Part shown: positions 18,067 through 27,721 of the stretch, one piece after another
Position numbering within the stretch: the stretch's first letter is position 1
Layout of the letters: each line of letters starts with the position of its first letter
Assembly: GCA_002435785.1 (NCBI GenBank)
Contig: DIUC01000051.1
Coordinates: 38,797-102,796 of the forward strand
Direction: 5' to 3'
Source of the DNA: Saprospiraceae bacterium UBA6168
Lineage (GTDB): Bacteria > Bacteroidota > Bacteroidia > Chitinophagales > Saprospiraceae
DNA: 64,000 nt
Made by a program: the position numbers and the translations under genes
The notes under the pieces: generated by a model
Told to the model about the DNA's origin: nothing
The model's input: the letters and a program-made list of their open reading frames with translations, nothing else
Databases searched by the model: none

Positions 18067-21000
18067 TTATTGCCCTAACTCATACGCCTCACCATACAGC
18101 ACAAAAACCACCCAATAGCCCACAAGCGCTTTATCAAATTGTTGCTGCAACACCTGCTTCTCCAATCGCATTTCCTGCATGAGGCCCTTCAAGTTCCGTT
18201 GCCTATTTTTAGCATCGCCAACAAACCTGCTCAGTTTAAGCACCACCAACCTATCCGCAGTTTCCACAAGTAAGTCAACATTGGTTTCGAACAACCTACC
18301 ATCAAAAAAATTGCGCAACGGGTAACAAGTCGAAACCCGCAACACTTGAAATTGTGCATTCATCCATTCTTGGAAAGCCCCAGCTTTTCCCAATAAATCT
18401 TCTACTTCCACCAAATCCAGCACCTCATACCGGTCAATCAATTGCTCCACAATATCACCTGCACCACCCTGCACCAGCCCTTGGCTGGTGGCCAACAATA
18501 AATCCTTGAAGGCTGCCGCCACCCGCTGCCGCTCTGGTACTTCCGGCAACGTAAAGGCACCGAAACAATTGATTTGGCTCAAAATGGCCATCTGACCTCC
18601 CGTCCCGACATCCTCTGGAATGGCCGCCAATACTGGAAACGGGCGCCTGCCAATCCGCCCCGCAAGCTGAACCCAGCGGGATTCTTGGTGGGATGCATGT
18701 GGAAACTCATCCGGGAAATAACTGACCTCCGTTGAAATTAATAAATTTTTGCCCTCACACTCCCAAAACGTTTCATTGGAGTTGGCATCCAGAGCGGGCT
18801 GCTGCTCCTGCCCATTGTTGCAAACCCGGTTCAACCAAATTGGCTGCTTTTCACGGGTCGGGAACACCAAGTAATCCCTTGCACGGGTCAGCCCGACATA
18901 CATCAGACGGTTATCCTCGGCCAATGCAGCCACCCGTTTCTGCGACTTTTCCAGCGAATCCGCCATCCGCTCCTCCAACAGTGTGCCCCTGAACTGGTCG
19001 GCATAAGGGTTGACCCATAGCCGGAGCCACCGATTGCCGAGCAGGTTATCAAGGTCAATGACTGCTGAAGTTGGCACCAATGAAATACCCCACACATCCT
19101 CCCGGAGCGTCTGCTCTAAGCTGTGGCAAATCACGATGGGGTATTCGAGGCCCTTGCTCTTGTGGTAGGTCAGTACGTTGATCGCCATTGGGCTTTCCCC
19201 AGAGCCTTGCAGGTCATTTTCGTTTTGGGCGATGTCATTTGCCCACAACAAAAAGCCACCCAACGAAGCGGCACTGTGCAGACGGTTGCAAGCTTGTTCG
19301 TATTGCAGGGAATAATGGATGAGCATGTCCACGTTTGCGAGGCGCTGCTCCACGTTACCCCAAGTGGCAATGATGCGCCGAAGGTCCAGCTCTTCCAGCA
19401 ACAACAGCAGGATTTCGGAGCCGGAAAGCTCGGCCACCTGCGGCCTCAAGGCATTCAGGCGCTGCACAAACTCGTTCTTTTCGCCCCATTTGAAATCGGG
19501 TTTACCCTCTTCAGCGGCTTCGAGGTATGCCAGCCGGTCTTCCACGATTTCGTGCAGCTCCAGCCGGGCCGCCAGCAACAGCATCTCCGCCACCGAGAGC
19601 GAATCGTACTTGTTGAGGATGAACTTGAGGCAAGCCAAAATCAACTTCGCCTCGGCGGTGACCATCAGCCCAGCCCTCGAAATGGCGGCCCGCAGCCCTG
19701 TCCGGTGCAGCGCCGCCGCCATGTCACGACAGTCGGCATTGGAGCGGCAGAGGATGGCCACATCGCCCGGCTGTGCTGCCCGGTAGTTTTTTTCGCCTTT
19801 CGGCAAAATGGTGATGCCACGCTCCAGGTTGGTGCGCAAAGCCTCGGTGATGCAATTGTGCAACCACTCCTTGCCCGGCTTTCGTCCATCGCCGTCATAG
19901 TTGAAGTGCCAATGCACGAGCGCATTGCCCATTTCGGGCGGCTCATCTTGCTGGTTGGCGGTGTCCTTGGTGGCCAGCTTGCGTCGCTTAGGCTGCAAGG
20001 CCACCTGTTCGGCTGGCAAGTTTGAAAATGCTTTGGTGAAAATAGCATTGGTGGCAAAAACCACATCCTCCCTTGAGCGCCAGGAATGGGCCAAAATATT
20101 GTCGGGCCGCAGCCCGCCCTGCCCTTCTATGATGGCCTGCATCAGCAGCGGGTCGGCGCCCCGAAACCCGTAGATGCTCTGCTTGGGGTCTCCCACCCAG
20201 ATGGAGTGTCGGGCGAATCGGGAAAGTTTCAAGAAAATCTCAAGCTGCAACGGGTTAGTGTCCTGGAACTCATCCACCAGCAGCAGGTCAAGCTCTTCCG
20301 CCAACACCTCCTGTACGTTCGGGTCGTCGAGGAGGCCCTTCACGTAACATTCCATGTCGTTGTAGTCTATCAGCCCACGTTTTTTTTTGAAGCGCTCAAA
20401 CTCGTCTATGGCCGCCGCCGCCAGTTCGAAGATGTTGAAAATGAACGCCTTGACATCGTCCCTAAGTCCCACATGACCGAGATGGGTATTGGCGAATCCG
20501 ACCAAATCCTCCAAATCTGCCCGGCTTTTGGCGCCCACTTTTGTCTTCGCAATTTTGGCCCACTGGTGCCAGTTCAGGGTTCCCCGCAGCCTTAATTCAC
20601 TTTTGATTTCCCGGAGCGACTTGATGCCATCGGCGGTCACCTTGGTGGTGTCCCCATTGTTTTCCAACCTTGAAATGGTGGCCTCGATATGCTCATTTAT
20701 CAGTTCATTCCAAGCCTCCGGCGTCCGGTCAATCACAGGGTCAAGAAAACGGGCAAAGCGCTCGAAGGATTGCTGCTTGCTGAGATCCAGCACCTCGTCG
20801 CCAAAGGCGTTGGCACGGACGACCTCGGCGAGGTCTTTGAGCAGCTTGCGCCAATCCGTTTTTCCATAATCTGATTTTGAAAGCCCCAACCGATTGGAAA
20901 GCAACTCCATTTCCTCTACCCGCTCATTGGTCAGCACCATCGAAAGCGACTGGTTGAACAGCATCTGCTGGTCTTCGTCGGCGATGATGTCCACTTGCGG

Positions 21001-21285
21001 CGACACCCCGGCCTCGTAGGCAAAACGCTTGAGCAGCTTCACGCCAAGGCCGTGCACCGTGCCTATGAGCGCATTGGAGAGGTCGTTGGCGGCTTGGGTC
21101 AGGCCCTCTTCTAAGAGGCGCACCCGCACCCGTTCTTGCAACTCGGCGGCGGCCTTGTTGGTAAACGTGGTGGCAATGATGCCACTTGCACGCACTTTGC
21201 CGGAGGCCAAAAGCTCAACAAGTTCCTTGGTGAGGCGGTAGGTCTTGCCGGAACCCGCCCCTGCGGATATAATTTTGAGGTTCAT
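18067..21285 (-). CDS. AddA-like UvrD/RecB-family helicase with degenerate nuclease end
   Basis: 1072 residues from the ATG at 21285, which starts right at the helicase fold; a longer frame from 21366 adds 27 unlikely residues. Superfamily I helicase motifs are all visible: Walker A GAGSGKT (about 8-14), TFTNKAAAEL (about 39-48), VDEFQDTNPLQ (about 330), VGDPKQSIYGFRGA, HSWRS, LTYHKSKGLEYPIVI (about 690) and YVGLTRARDYLV. Length and C-terminal layout fit AddA/RecB, which processes DNA double-strand ends for recombination. Near residues 1000-1025 a nuclease-like NVDLLVE is followed by VVLKLSR where the family has an acidic residue before the lysine, so the nuclease may be inactive. No addB-like gene is adjacent. 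Confidence 0.88.
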   Translation of the reverse strand: MNLKIISAGAGSGKTYRLTKELVELLASGKVRASGIIATTFTNKAAAELQERVRVRLLEEGLTQAANDLSNALIGTVHGLGVKLLKRFAYEAGVSPQVDIIADEDQQMLFNQSLSMVLTNERVEEMELLSNRLGLSKSDYGKTDWRKLLKDLAEVVRANAFGDEVLDLSKQQSFERFARFLDPVIDRTPEAWNELINEHIEATISRLENNGDTTKVTADGIKSLREIKSELRLRGTLNWHQWAKIAKTKVGAKSRADLEDLVGFANTHLGHVGLRDDVKAFIFNIFELAAAAIDEFERFKKKRGLIDYNDMECYVKGLLDDPNVQEVLAEELDLLLVDEFQDTNPLQLEIFLKLSRFARHSIWVGDPKQSIYGFRGADPLLMQAIIEGQGGLRPDNILAHSWRSREDVVFATNAIFTKAFSNLPAEQVALQPKRRKLATKDTANQQDEPPEMGNALVHWHFNYDGDGRKPGKEWLHNCITEALRTNLERGITILPKGEKNYRAAQPGDVAILCRSNADCRDMAAALHRTGLRAAISRAGLMVTAEAKLILACLKFILNKYDSLSVAEMLLLAARLELHEIVEDRLAYLEAAEEGKPDFKWGEKNEFVQRLNALRPQVAELSGSEILLLLLEELDLRRIIATWGNVEQRLANVDMLIHYSLQYEQACNRLHSAASLGGFLLWANDIAQNENDLQGSGESPMAINVLTYHKSKGLEYPIVICHSLEQTLREDVWGISLVPTSAVIDLDNLLGNRWLRLWVNPYADQFRGTLLEERMADSLEKSQKRVAALAEDNRLMYVGLTRARDYLVFPTREKQPIWLNRVCNNGQEQQPALDANSNETFWECEGKNLLISTEVSYFPDEFPHASHQESRWVQLAGRIGRRPFPVLAAIPEDVGTGGQMAILSQINCFGAFTLPEVPERQRVAAAFKDLLLATSQGLVQGGAGDIVEQLIDRYEVLDLVEVEDLLGKAGAFQEWMNAQFQVLRVSTCYPLRNFFDGRLFETNVDLLVETADRLVVLKLSRFVGDAKNRQRNLKGLMQEMRLEKQVLQQQFDKALVGYWVVFVLYGEAYELGQ

Positions 21286-21468
21286 TTTCGGTGAAATGTC
21301 AGTTTGAATAAGAAAAAAGTGTAGCTGCGAAGGTAAGCAGCCGTGGGCGTTTGCTGTTTCCAACATTTCAAACTAATTTTACCCCTGAAGCCAACGGCCA
21401 TTTCCTTGAACATCAAATGTCTTGGCAGTACACAACTTACTGATTATCAAAACATAACTTCTTCTACC

Positions 21469-22101
21469 ATGTCAAAACTTGACTACGTTACCATCGCCAT
21501 TGTTGGCATCTGCATCATGGCCATCCTTTTTTTGGTCTATAAAATGACCAACGTTTTCAGCGGGGAGAAGGCAAAGGACAAGACCGAAATCGCTACGGAC
21601 TCCGTGGAATCTGAGGACGAGGATGTTTACGATTACGAAATTGACCAGAACGTGGACTCCACTGGCACTACCGCTGGCGGTGCTGTAAGCGACAAAACCA
21701 CCACGACCAAGCCCAGCACCTCCGTCCCTTCCAACAAAGGCGAATCATCTGCAAGCGACGCTCCCGCAGAGGATGACAATGTAATCACGACTGGAAAAAC
21801 CGGCGGCACAAAAGCAACTACCAATAGTGGCACAACAACTTCGGACACGGCTGATAAGCCTGCTTATTCCCAAGGAAAGTACATGGTGTTGGCGGGTTCA
21901 TTCTCCCAGAAAGCATTCGCCGATGCACAGGTGAAGGATTTGAAAAAATTGGGCTACAAAAACGCCCAAGTGGAGATTTTTGATCGTGGAAAGTACGCCG
22001 TGGTGCTGGTTGACCGATTCAACAACATGGCGGAGGCCGAGCGCTTGGTCAAGAAACTTGGCAGCAATGGCGTGAAAAGCTACGTAAAAACTAAATCATA
22101 A
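21469..22101 (+). CDS. SPOR-domain protein with N-terminal membrane anchor
   Basis: 210 residues from the ATG at 21469, followed by a membrane helix (about 6-26), a long acidic and T/S-rich linker (about 30-135) and a C-terminal SPOR domain (about 140-210: YMVLAGSFSQKAFADAQV, then GKYAVVLVDRF, then AERLVKKL). SPOR domains bind denuded glycan strands at the division septum. The topology (cytoplasmic N-terminus, linker, SPOR) resembles FtsN or DamX. The gene lies alone, divergent from the helicase, with a strong terminator 9 bp downstream. Confidence 0.88.
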   Translation: MSKLDYVTIAIVGICIMAILFLVYKMTNVFSGEKAKDKTEIATDSVESEDEDVYDYEIDQNVDSTGTTAGGAVSDKTTTTKPSTSVPSNKGESSASDAPAEDDNVITTGKTGGTKATTNSGTTTSDTADKPAYSQGKYMVLAGSFSQKAFADAQVKDLKKLGYKNAQVEIFDRGKYAVVLVDRFNNMAEAERLVKKLGSNGVKSYVKTKS

Positions 22102-22110
22102 CCTATCTCC

Positions 22111-22147
22111 AAAACGATACGATTGCACCTTGCAATCGTATCGTTTT
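22111..22147. terminator. Bidirectional terminator
   Basis: A perfect 17-bp stem (AAAACGATACGATTGCA with its complement) and a three-base loop between the convergent SPOR and rhodanese genes, with A/T flanks suited to termination in both directions. Confidence 0.93.
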
Positions 22148-22157
22148 CTTAAAATTC

Positions 22158-22460
22158 CTACCCAAAGCTTGCTTGCCAAGCCAGCATCCCGCCCGTCAGG
22201 TTCCTCACATTGGTAAAGCCCGAAACTTCGAGCAACTGCTTGGCCATGCCGCTGCGGTTGCCGGAGCGGCAATAAACCACCACTTCTTCATCCTTGTGGG
22301 CCATCAAATCTGGAATGGCAGCCATCAGATTGCCCACCGGAACCAAGTCGCCTCCAATGTTGAATTCTTCATGCTCATATTGCTCACGCACGTCAATCAG
22401 TACGTAATCAGCGGCTCCAGCATCCATTCTTTCCTTTAGTTCTTGTACAGTAATGTCCAT
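22158..22460 (-). CDS. Rhodanese-like sulfurtransferase
   Basis: 100 residues, a single rhodanese domain. Visible are the N-terminal LIDVREQYEHEEFNIGG, the active-site loop VVYCRSGNRSG with the catalytic cysteine (about 64), and the closing LTGGMLAW. Such small proteins carry persulfide sulfur or handle sulfur transfer in the cytoplasm. It is 122 bp downstream of the T9SS type A gene and could be its operon partner, but the functions look unrelated. Confidence 0.92.
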   Translation of the reverse strand: MDITVQELKERMDAGAADYVLIDVREQYEHEEFNIGGDLVPVGNLMAAIPDLMAHKDEEVVVYCRSGNRSGMAKQLLEVSGFTNVRNLTGGMLAWQASFG

Positions 22461-22582
22461 TTTCTATATAAATAAAAGGGTTTGCGTTAAGGCAAATGCT
22501 GAGACAATTGCCTGGTTATCAATTGATTGACAATGGTGCTACCCGTAAATAGGGTATCCTCCACAGCCATTTACCCGCAAAA

Positions 22583-25153
22583 TTAATCTTTTGTCAAAAT
22601 CAACCGCTCGCTGAATCGCTCGCCGGTTTTTTCATTGACCACTTGGACATGGTAAACGCCAGTAGGCAATGTGCCCAAATCATGGCTGCGCTCCAAATTG
22701 CCTTGGCTCACCACTTGACCAAGGTTGTTGAAAATGGCCAACCGAAAGTCATGGTAGTTGCCCTCCTTGAGCCGGAAATTGACGAGGCCAGTGCTGGGGT
22801 TGGGGAATAACTTCAAGCCGGAGGTGGACTTACCGGGTTGCTCGCTCGCACCACTGTTGGTGTTCGTTGCAGGCCCAAATACGGGGCGCAGCATGAGCGA
22901 ACCACTAATACCGGAAGAGAATTTTGACCAACCGTTGCCAGTGAGGTTCGACCAATTGCAGCCGCAAGCATTTTGGATGTCGAACCCAATGGGTATGCCC
23001 AGCGTTGCCGCCGATTCTTGCTCAAAGCCTATGAAGAAATCACTGCCCGCTGGAATATTGACGGGCATAGGGGTGCCCAAAAAATCGTCGAGTACATAAG
23101 TGGTGAAGCCCTGCAAAGTGTCATAGACGTTGTTTGGGTAAAAGGGCCGAAGCAGAGAGCGCACAAACACAGGGTCTGAATCCAAGGAGCCGACCCAAAC
23201 CTTCAAGTTGAAAAACTGCCCCTGAACATCGCCATTTACGTGCGGGAACATGATTTGGACTGCCTCCAGCACATCGTCCTCATTGGCGTGGAACTGGGTG
23301 GCCAACTGCTCGCCTCCGACCGAATGCCCTATGTACACCTGCCACTCCGCCGTGCCATCGTCATGGGCAAAATAATTGGAGAAGGTGTTCCGCAATGTTA
23401 CGGTGTCGTTGGGGGTGAAAATGGCTCCTTGACTTGTTTCCGTAAAAGCAAACTTGGTTTCCAGCACCCTCAGCCCGCCAACGGGTATGCCGTCAAGGTC
23501 ATTTTTTATTTGGGTGAAATTTCCAGCAGGTATAGTCCTTTCTCGAACCGAATGTACTTTTGGCGGCATGTTGTTGTCGGTCCCGGTCTCCACCACCGTA
23601 AAAAAGCTGCCGATGGTCGTCCCTGTGACCAGCTCCCGATAGGAAACACTGGAGGAAGAAAGCGCCCTTGTATTGTCGAAATGGTTGTAAAAATGCGATT
23701 GCAGCTTGTCCTGCGTTTCCTCCGAAACATGCCCCTTGAAGTGCTTCCACGGCATGGCGGTGTAGTTCTTGAGAATGGATGTGGGCAGTTGGGTGAAGGC
23801 GATGTCCGGGAAGTTGCTATCGGAGCCTTCGTTCCTGCTCAGGTGCACGTAGTCCAAATGCCACAAGTCCACAGCGCCGCCGGGCGAAGTATTGGCAGAG
23901 AACCGGAACTGAAAACCCTTGTGGAAAAACTGCGGGTCGTCGACTTTGATGGCATAAAATAAGAACGGCGGAAAGGAATCAATGGCAATATTCCCTGAAC
24001 CATCGTAGGTCCCCGCAGTCACCCATTGTCGGTTGGCATTCCTGAACTCCAACACCATTTTGTCGCTGACGTCCGGTGGAAGCCCATAGCCCTTGGGAGC
24101 CAAGAAAAAACGCAAGAACACATTGCTGTTGGCATTGTAGCTGCTGAGGTCAATCGCCCGGGAGGTCAGCCTGTCCCCCACCCCATTGATGATAGGGTAA
24201 ACATCGCCCCGAGCGTTCAGTCCATCGAAGGTCACAAGGCCGACGGAGGGCGGGTCTTTGGCCAAGGTATAGTTGAGAAACACGCTTTTGTCCAACCAAA
24301 AATCAGCGCTCGGGTAAGGCCCAGGGTAAGCCGAAAAATCATCAAAAAACGCCTTTGATGCAATGGATACCGTGTCGCCGGGAATTATGTAAGGAACTTT
24401 GAAAATATCGCAAACGCCCCACTCGTCGCAAATGCGCATACATACCGTATCAACCCCAGGAAAGCGGCTGGCATAATACACCAGGCAAGTATCCGGGTAA
24501 TCGTAGCTGGAAAGGTGGATAAATGGCAGCCCTGCACCATCGTAGTTGTCAGGGCAATCAAAGGAGCGGCTACAAGATTTTGGCTTCGCAAAACTCAATT
24601 CATTGCCAAGGCAAAAAGTCGTAATTGACTCAGCCTGAACGGTTTGTGACTGCACCACTACCACACGAGCCTTGCGCCGCACAAAAATTTCAATCGAAAT
24701 GATGGTATCGTGGCCAGGCTGGGAGAGTTTGATTTTCACGGTATCTATGCCCGCTCCACCGAACCCCGGGGTGGCCTTATAGGTCAGCAGTAAAAAAGTG
24801 TCGTAAAGAATTGCGGCGCCAAATTGCAGGCTGTTGGCATTAACAATCGTCAATGTGGCAGGGTCCAATCCCTTCATCAAGTCGAAAGTATCCACCTTTA
24901 TTTCGATGCTATCCCCGGCAGCTACATAGTAGCCATCGAGGTCGGGAGGGCAGACATTGTTCCGGTCATCAGCCACCAGCCCCGGCGGTTTATGGCCAGT
25001 GAGCTGTTCCACAAAGAGGTCGTTTTCGGCGGTTTTTTGCGCAGCAAAACTTCTTAATACAGGGTTGCCCTGAACGGGCATTACTTCCAGCGATTGTGAA
25101 CGAAGAATGGACGCCGCAAAAAGCAGCAGAAAAGCAGTGTGTAAAAATTTCAT
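22583..25153 (-). CDS. Secreted protein with T9SS type A sorting domain
   Basis: 856 residues. Signal peptide 1-19 (FLLLFAASILRSQS). Middle region with beta-sandwich domains; about 210-240 is cysteine-rich (CSRSFDC, DTCLVYY, DTVCMRICDEWGVCDIF), and about 265-440 reads as a jelly-roll/carbohydrate-binding-like domain (FFDDFSAYPGPYPSADFWLD). The last 75 residues are a T9SS type A domain: KLFPNPSTGLVNFRL, LAIFNNLGQVV, LPTGVYHVQV, ending in KD. It is exported by T9SS and probably attached through the A-LPS route or released. No enzymatic motif is visible; the cargo function is unknown. It follows the PASTA gene by 82 bp on the same strand. Confidence 0.88.
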   Translation of the reverse strand: MKFLHTAFLLLFAASILRSQSLEVMPVQGNPVLRSFAAQKTAENDLFVEQLTGHKPPGLVADDRNNVCPPDLDGYYVAAGDSIEIKVDTFDLMKGLDPATLTIVNANSLQFGAAILYDTFLLLTYKATPGFGGAGIDTVKIKLSQPGHDTIISIEIFVRRKARVVVVQSQTVQAESITTFCLGNELSFAKPKSCSRSFDCPDNYDGAGLPFIHLSSYDYPDTCLVYYASRFPGVDTVCMRICDEWGVCDIFKVPYIIPGDTVSIASKAFFDDFSAYPGPYPSADFWLDKSVFLNYTLAKDPPSVGLVTFDGLNARGDVYPIINGVGDRLTSRAIDLSSYNANSNVFLRFFLAPKGYGLPPDVSDKMVLEFRNANRQWVTAGTYDGSGNIAIDSFPPFLFYAIKVDDPQFFHKGFQFRFSANTSPGGAVDLWHLDYVHLSRNEGSDSNFPDIAFTQLPTSILKNYTAMPWKHFKGHVSEETQDKLQSHFYNHFDNTRALSSSSVSYRELVTGTTIGSFFTVVETGTDNNMPPKVHSVRERTIPAGNFTQIKNDLDGIPVGGLRVLETKFAFTETSQGAIFTPNDTVTLRNTFSNYFAHDDGTAEWQVYIGHSVGGEQLATQFHANEDDVLEAVQIMFPHVNGDVQGQFFNLKVWVGSLDSDPVFVRSLLRPFYPNNVYDTLQGFTTYVLDDFLGTPMPVNIPAGSDFFIGFEQESAATLGIPIGFDIQNACGCNWSNLTGNGWSKFSSGISGSLMLRPVFGPATNTNSGASEQPGKSTSGLKLFPNPSTGLVNFRLKEGNYHDFRLAIFNNLGQVVSQGNLERSHDLGTLPTGVYHVQVVNEKTGERFSERLILTKD

Positions 25154-25235
25154 CGTCGGATGTTATACTCTTTTTTGAACTGGTTTGAGGTTTGAAAACG
25201 ACACATCGCCGATTTTGTTGCTGAAGGCAGAAACC

Positions 25236-26093
25236 TTACTGGTCGTTGGAATTGTCGTTTGGCACGTACTGGCCGTCATCGCAGCCGGGCGGCAACGATT
25301 GGGACAGCCACAAAGTGATTTGGCCGCCCATTTGGATTGGTTGGCCAGCAGGTGGGTCTTGGCGGGTGACGTATGCTGTGGATTGACTGCTTATCGCACC
25401 TTCTTCATTCACGGAGCCGATGATGAGGTTGGAGGAACTGACGAGGAACTCAGCCGCCGAGTAGTTCATGCACACGAGGTCGGGCGCCTGAAGTTGATTG
25501 CTCCGTTGCTCCGTGACAACAAACTCCAGCACATCGCCGGGCATGACATAATAACCTGACTTAACTTCCCCTTCCGTTACTTTTTTGCCTTGGTGGTAAA
25601 AATACAGGATAGAACCCTCCGCCTGCTTCCGGTCGTAAACCCGTTCTTTTACCCTAGATTTCACACCGAAATTGCCGATTTTTTTGGCATAACGGTCAAA
25701 CTCGTAACTACTTAACTTGATTTCTGGCAAACGGTAGGACTCAGGTTCGCCAGTGACGGTGACGTATATTTTACGGCCTTCCTTTACCCTCGCCAGCGGT
25801 TTGGGCGTTTGGTTCAGGATGATGCCGCTCGGTTTGCCCTCTTTCCAAACGGAGTCGAGCACCTCAAATTTGAAGTCTTTTTCCCGGCCCTGCCGTTTTG
25901 CGTCGCTGATGTGCATTCCCGTGAAATTGTCCACTTGTACCGACTCGCCGTGGTTGGTATAGCAGCCAAGGAACCAGTTGGACAACAGCGCAAAACCAAC
26001 CACAATGCCTACCATCATGGCCAAGTTTTTCAAAAAAATGCCGCTGGACAAAAAAAGGCCAACTTCCCTGGCAAAAGCTTTCAAGTTTTCCAT
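25236..26093 (-). CDS. PASTA-domain membrane protein
   Basis: 285 residues from the ATG at 26093, which places a membrane helix at about 22-43 (LAMMVGIVVGFALLSNWFL). Three PASTA-type repeats follow (about 52-112, 113-190, 192-268), with their motifs visible as GIILNQTPKPLARVKEGRKIYVTV, split here as GIILNQTPKP and VKEGRKIYVTV, and QDPPAGQPIQMGGQITLWLS in parts. The tail is acidic and hydrophilic. PASTA domains bind peptidoglycan fragments or beta-lactam-like ligands. There is no kinase or transpeptidase domain, as is usual for this stand-alone Bacteroidota type. A longer frame from 26174 exists but has an unlikely N-terminus. Confidence 0.88.
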   Translation of the reverse strand: MENLKAFAREVGLFLSSGIFLKNLAMMVGIVVGFALLSNWFLGCYTNHGESVQVDNFTGMHISDAKRQGREKDFKFEVLDSVWKEGKPSGIILNQTPKPLARVKEGRKIYVTVTGEPESYRLPEIKLSSYEFDRYAKKIGNFGVKSRVKERVYDRKQAEGSILYFYHQGKKVTEGEVKSGYYVMPGDVLEFVVTEQRSNQLQAPDLVCMNYSAAEFLVSSSNLIIGSVNEEGAISSQSTAYVTRQDPPAGQPIQMGGQITLWLSQSLPPGCDDGQYVPNDNSNDQ

Positions 26094-26206
26094 CAAAATC
26101 AGAATTTGAATTTTGGGGCAAAGATAGCTTTTGGCGCTGAGAGTGCGGAATCTGCGACTAAGACCTCCGAACACGCTTTGGGCGACTTAATAGTCGAATG
26201 AATACT

Positions 26207-26214
26207 TACTTTTG
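26207..26214 (+). promoter_or_regulatory. Possible -7 promoter element of the AlbA_2 remnant
   Basis: TACTTTTG matches the Bacteroidota -7 consensus TAnnTTTG exactly and lies 14 bp before the ATG at 26229. A TTTG at 26177-26180 is too far upstream (26 bp) to be a good -33 box, so this is tentative. Confidence 0.3.
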
Positions 26215-26228
26215 CTAAAAAAACGACC

Positions 26229-26534
26229 ATGCTTGCACTGCCCGAACTGGAAGCAATCATAGCTGCCCCGGAATCCGACCGGGTAGAAAAGACCGAATCG
26301 CTCAACAACACCGACAAATTTTCGGAAGCGATTTGTGCCTTTGCCAACGACATGGCTGGAACCCAACAACCTGGCATCATTGCCGAAGCAATGAAAACCC
26401 TCGGCTACGTGAACCGTTATGGCTATGGGGTGCAGCGGGCAAAAGAGCTGTTGATAAACAATGGCAACCCCCCACCTGTCTTCGACTTTTCTTCGGTCTG
26501 GGTGAAGGTGACGATAAGCAAAAGAGTGGAATGA
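26229..26534 (+). pseudogene. Internally deleted AlbA_2 / RecG-like ATP-binding protein
   Basis: 101 residues that join two ends of a much longer family. Residues 1-42 (PELEAIIAAPESDRVEKTES, then TDKFSEAICAFANDM) match the start of the AlbA_2 DNA-binding domain of Schlafen/RecG-like proteins. Residues 45-101 (GIIAEAMKTLGYVNRYGYGV, then LLINNGNPPPVF) match the C-terminal part of the HATPase_c_4 region of the same family. The middle, normally about 300 or more residues, is missing while the reading frame is kept. It is divergent from the PASTA gene and has its own possible promoter. It is probably a decayed gene, although a short product could be made. Confidence 0.75.
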
Positions 26535-26727
26535 ACAAGGAGCAAGTCCCTGCCTTTTTGAAGCGGTTGCAGGATGGGGTTCTGGGGTTTTGACACAAAA
26601 ATCATCAAAGTGCCATTTTCATAAAAAAGTCCTTATTAGCAACTCCTTCTGAGGTTGTTTACGCTTGCTGCCATGTTTGGCAAGGCAAAAAAGTGCCCCC
26701 CACCCCATCCTAAGTGTCCACTTCCCA

Positions 26728-27633
26728 TCAAGGCCGATACCGCTCCCGCAATGTCTTCATCATAAAAACATTGACATCCCACTGGTCGGCCAAAGGCTGA
26801 AAGGTGTAAGGCACCGTGGGCAGGTAGGTCGGCGGTCCGAACTCGGTGAGGATGGTCATTGGCTGTCCCTCACTGGCCTTGCGCTTCACCACGGTATCCC
26901 ACCAAGCAAAATGGGCATCCACCGCCGATTTCCATTCCGGCGCACGGGGGTCATTCACCTGTGGGCCTTCTTGGTGGCCAATTCGGGCATGGATATGCTC
27001 GGTGCGGGCAAGTGCAAACTTCATCGTTTCGGCTTGGTCTTCCAGCAGCGACTCATGCACGTTGGTCCAATGCGACACATCCAACGTCAGCCGCAGTCCG
27101 GGATAGGCTTCGAGGTATTTCCTCGTTATTTGCGCAGCAAACATCAAGCGGCCACGATGGGTCTCATGGTAAACAGGAACCCCACTCGACTTTGACACCT
27201 CCAAGCCCAACTCCACAAACCGTTTGCCCTGCTCAAAATCAAACCAATCACGCCCCGAATGGCAGTTGAAGTACAATGGCTTTAGGGCTACACCGTCCCG
27301 CAACATTTTTTCAAATTGTGTAAAATGCTTTGCAAAATCGGCTTCGCCGCTACCGCAAAGGAAGCCATACTCCAACCCATGTTTAGCCACGGCCTCCATG
27401 AGCATGGGTCGCTCCTTTTCACCGGGCAGCCAAACCTCTATCCCGTCATAGCCAGCAGCTTTGGCCTTAGCACAAAAGGCATCGTAGCTCCCGTCAAAGC
27501 CCCAATTGGTGGCAAGTAGCTTGAGGGAAAAGCCTGGTTTGGCTACAAAATCAGGTCTGGCCAGCGAGGCCAACGGGGTCAGCGCTGCGGCTGCCGTGGT
27601 AGTAGCGAGAAATTTTCTTCTGGTCAAAGCCAT
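26728..27633 (-). CDS. Sugar phosphate isomerase/epimerase-like protein with Tat signal
   Basis: 301 residues of the xylose-isomerase-like TIM-barrel family. The N-terminus MALTRRKFLATTTAAAALTP is a twin-arginine signal. Barrel motifs include YDGIEVWLPGE, YFNCHSGRDWF, VYHETHRGR, LTLDVSHWTNVHES, IHARIGHQEGPQ and LTEFGPP, consistent with metal ligands E, D, H and E. Exported proteins of this family are thought to act on sugars or inositols outside the cytoplasm, but the substrate cannot be told. It follows the DUF1501 gene on the same strand, with 88 bp between them, so the two may form an operon. Confidence 0.9.
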   Translation of the reverse strand: MALTRRKFLATTTAAAALTPLASLARPDFVAKPGFSLKLLATNWGFDGSYDAFCAKAKAAGYDGIEVWLPGEKERPMLMEAVAKHGLEYGFLCGSGEADFAKHFTQFEKMLRDGVALKPLYFNCHSGRDWFDFEQGKRFVELGLEVSKSSGVPVYHETHRGRLMFAAQITRKYLEAYPGLRLTLDVSHWTNVHESLLEDQAETMKFALARTEHIHARIGHQEGPQVNDPRAPEWKSAVDAHFAWWDTVVKRKASEGQPMTILTEFGPPTYLPTVPYTFQPLADQWDVNVFMMKTLRERYRP

Positions 27634-27721
27634 CTTTTATTTTGGATTGAAGATGTACGATTTACGAGTGCGAGTTGTTCGTCAGTCGTTAATCGTCCAT
27701 CGTAAGTTACAAGTTGCGGGG

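Noticed and set aside
26333..26593. 86-codon plus-strand frame overlapping the AlbA_2 remnant
   Set aside because: It is a shifted frame of the remnant for most of its length; only the last part is unique and has no recognisable content.
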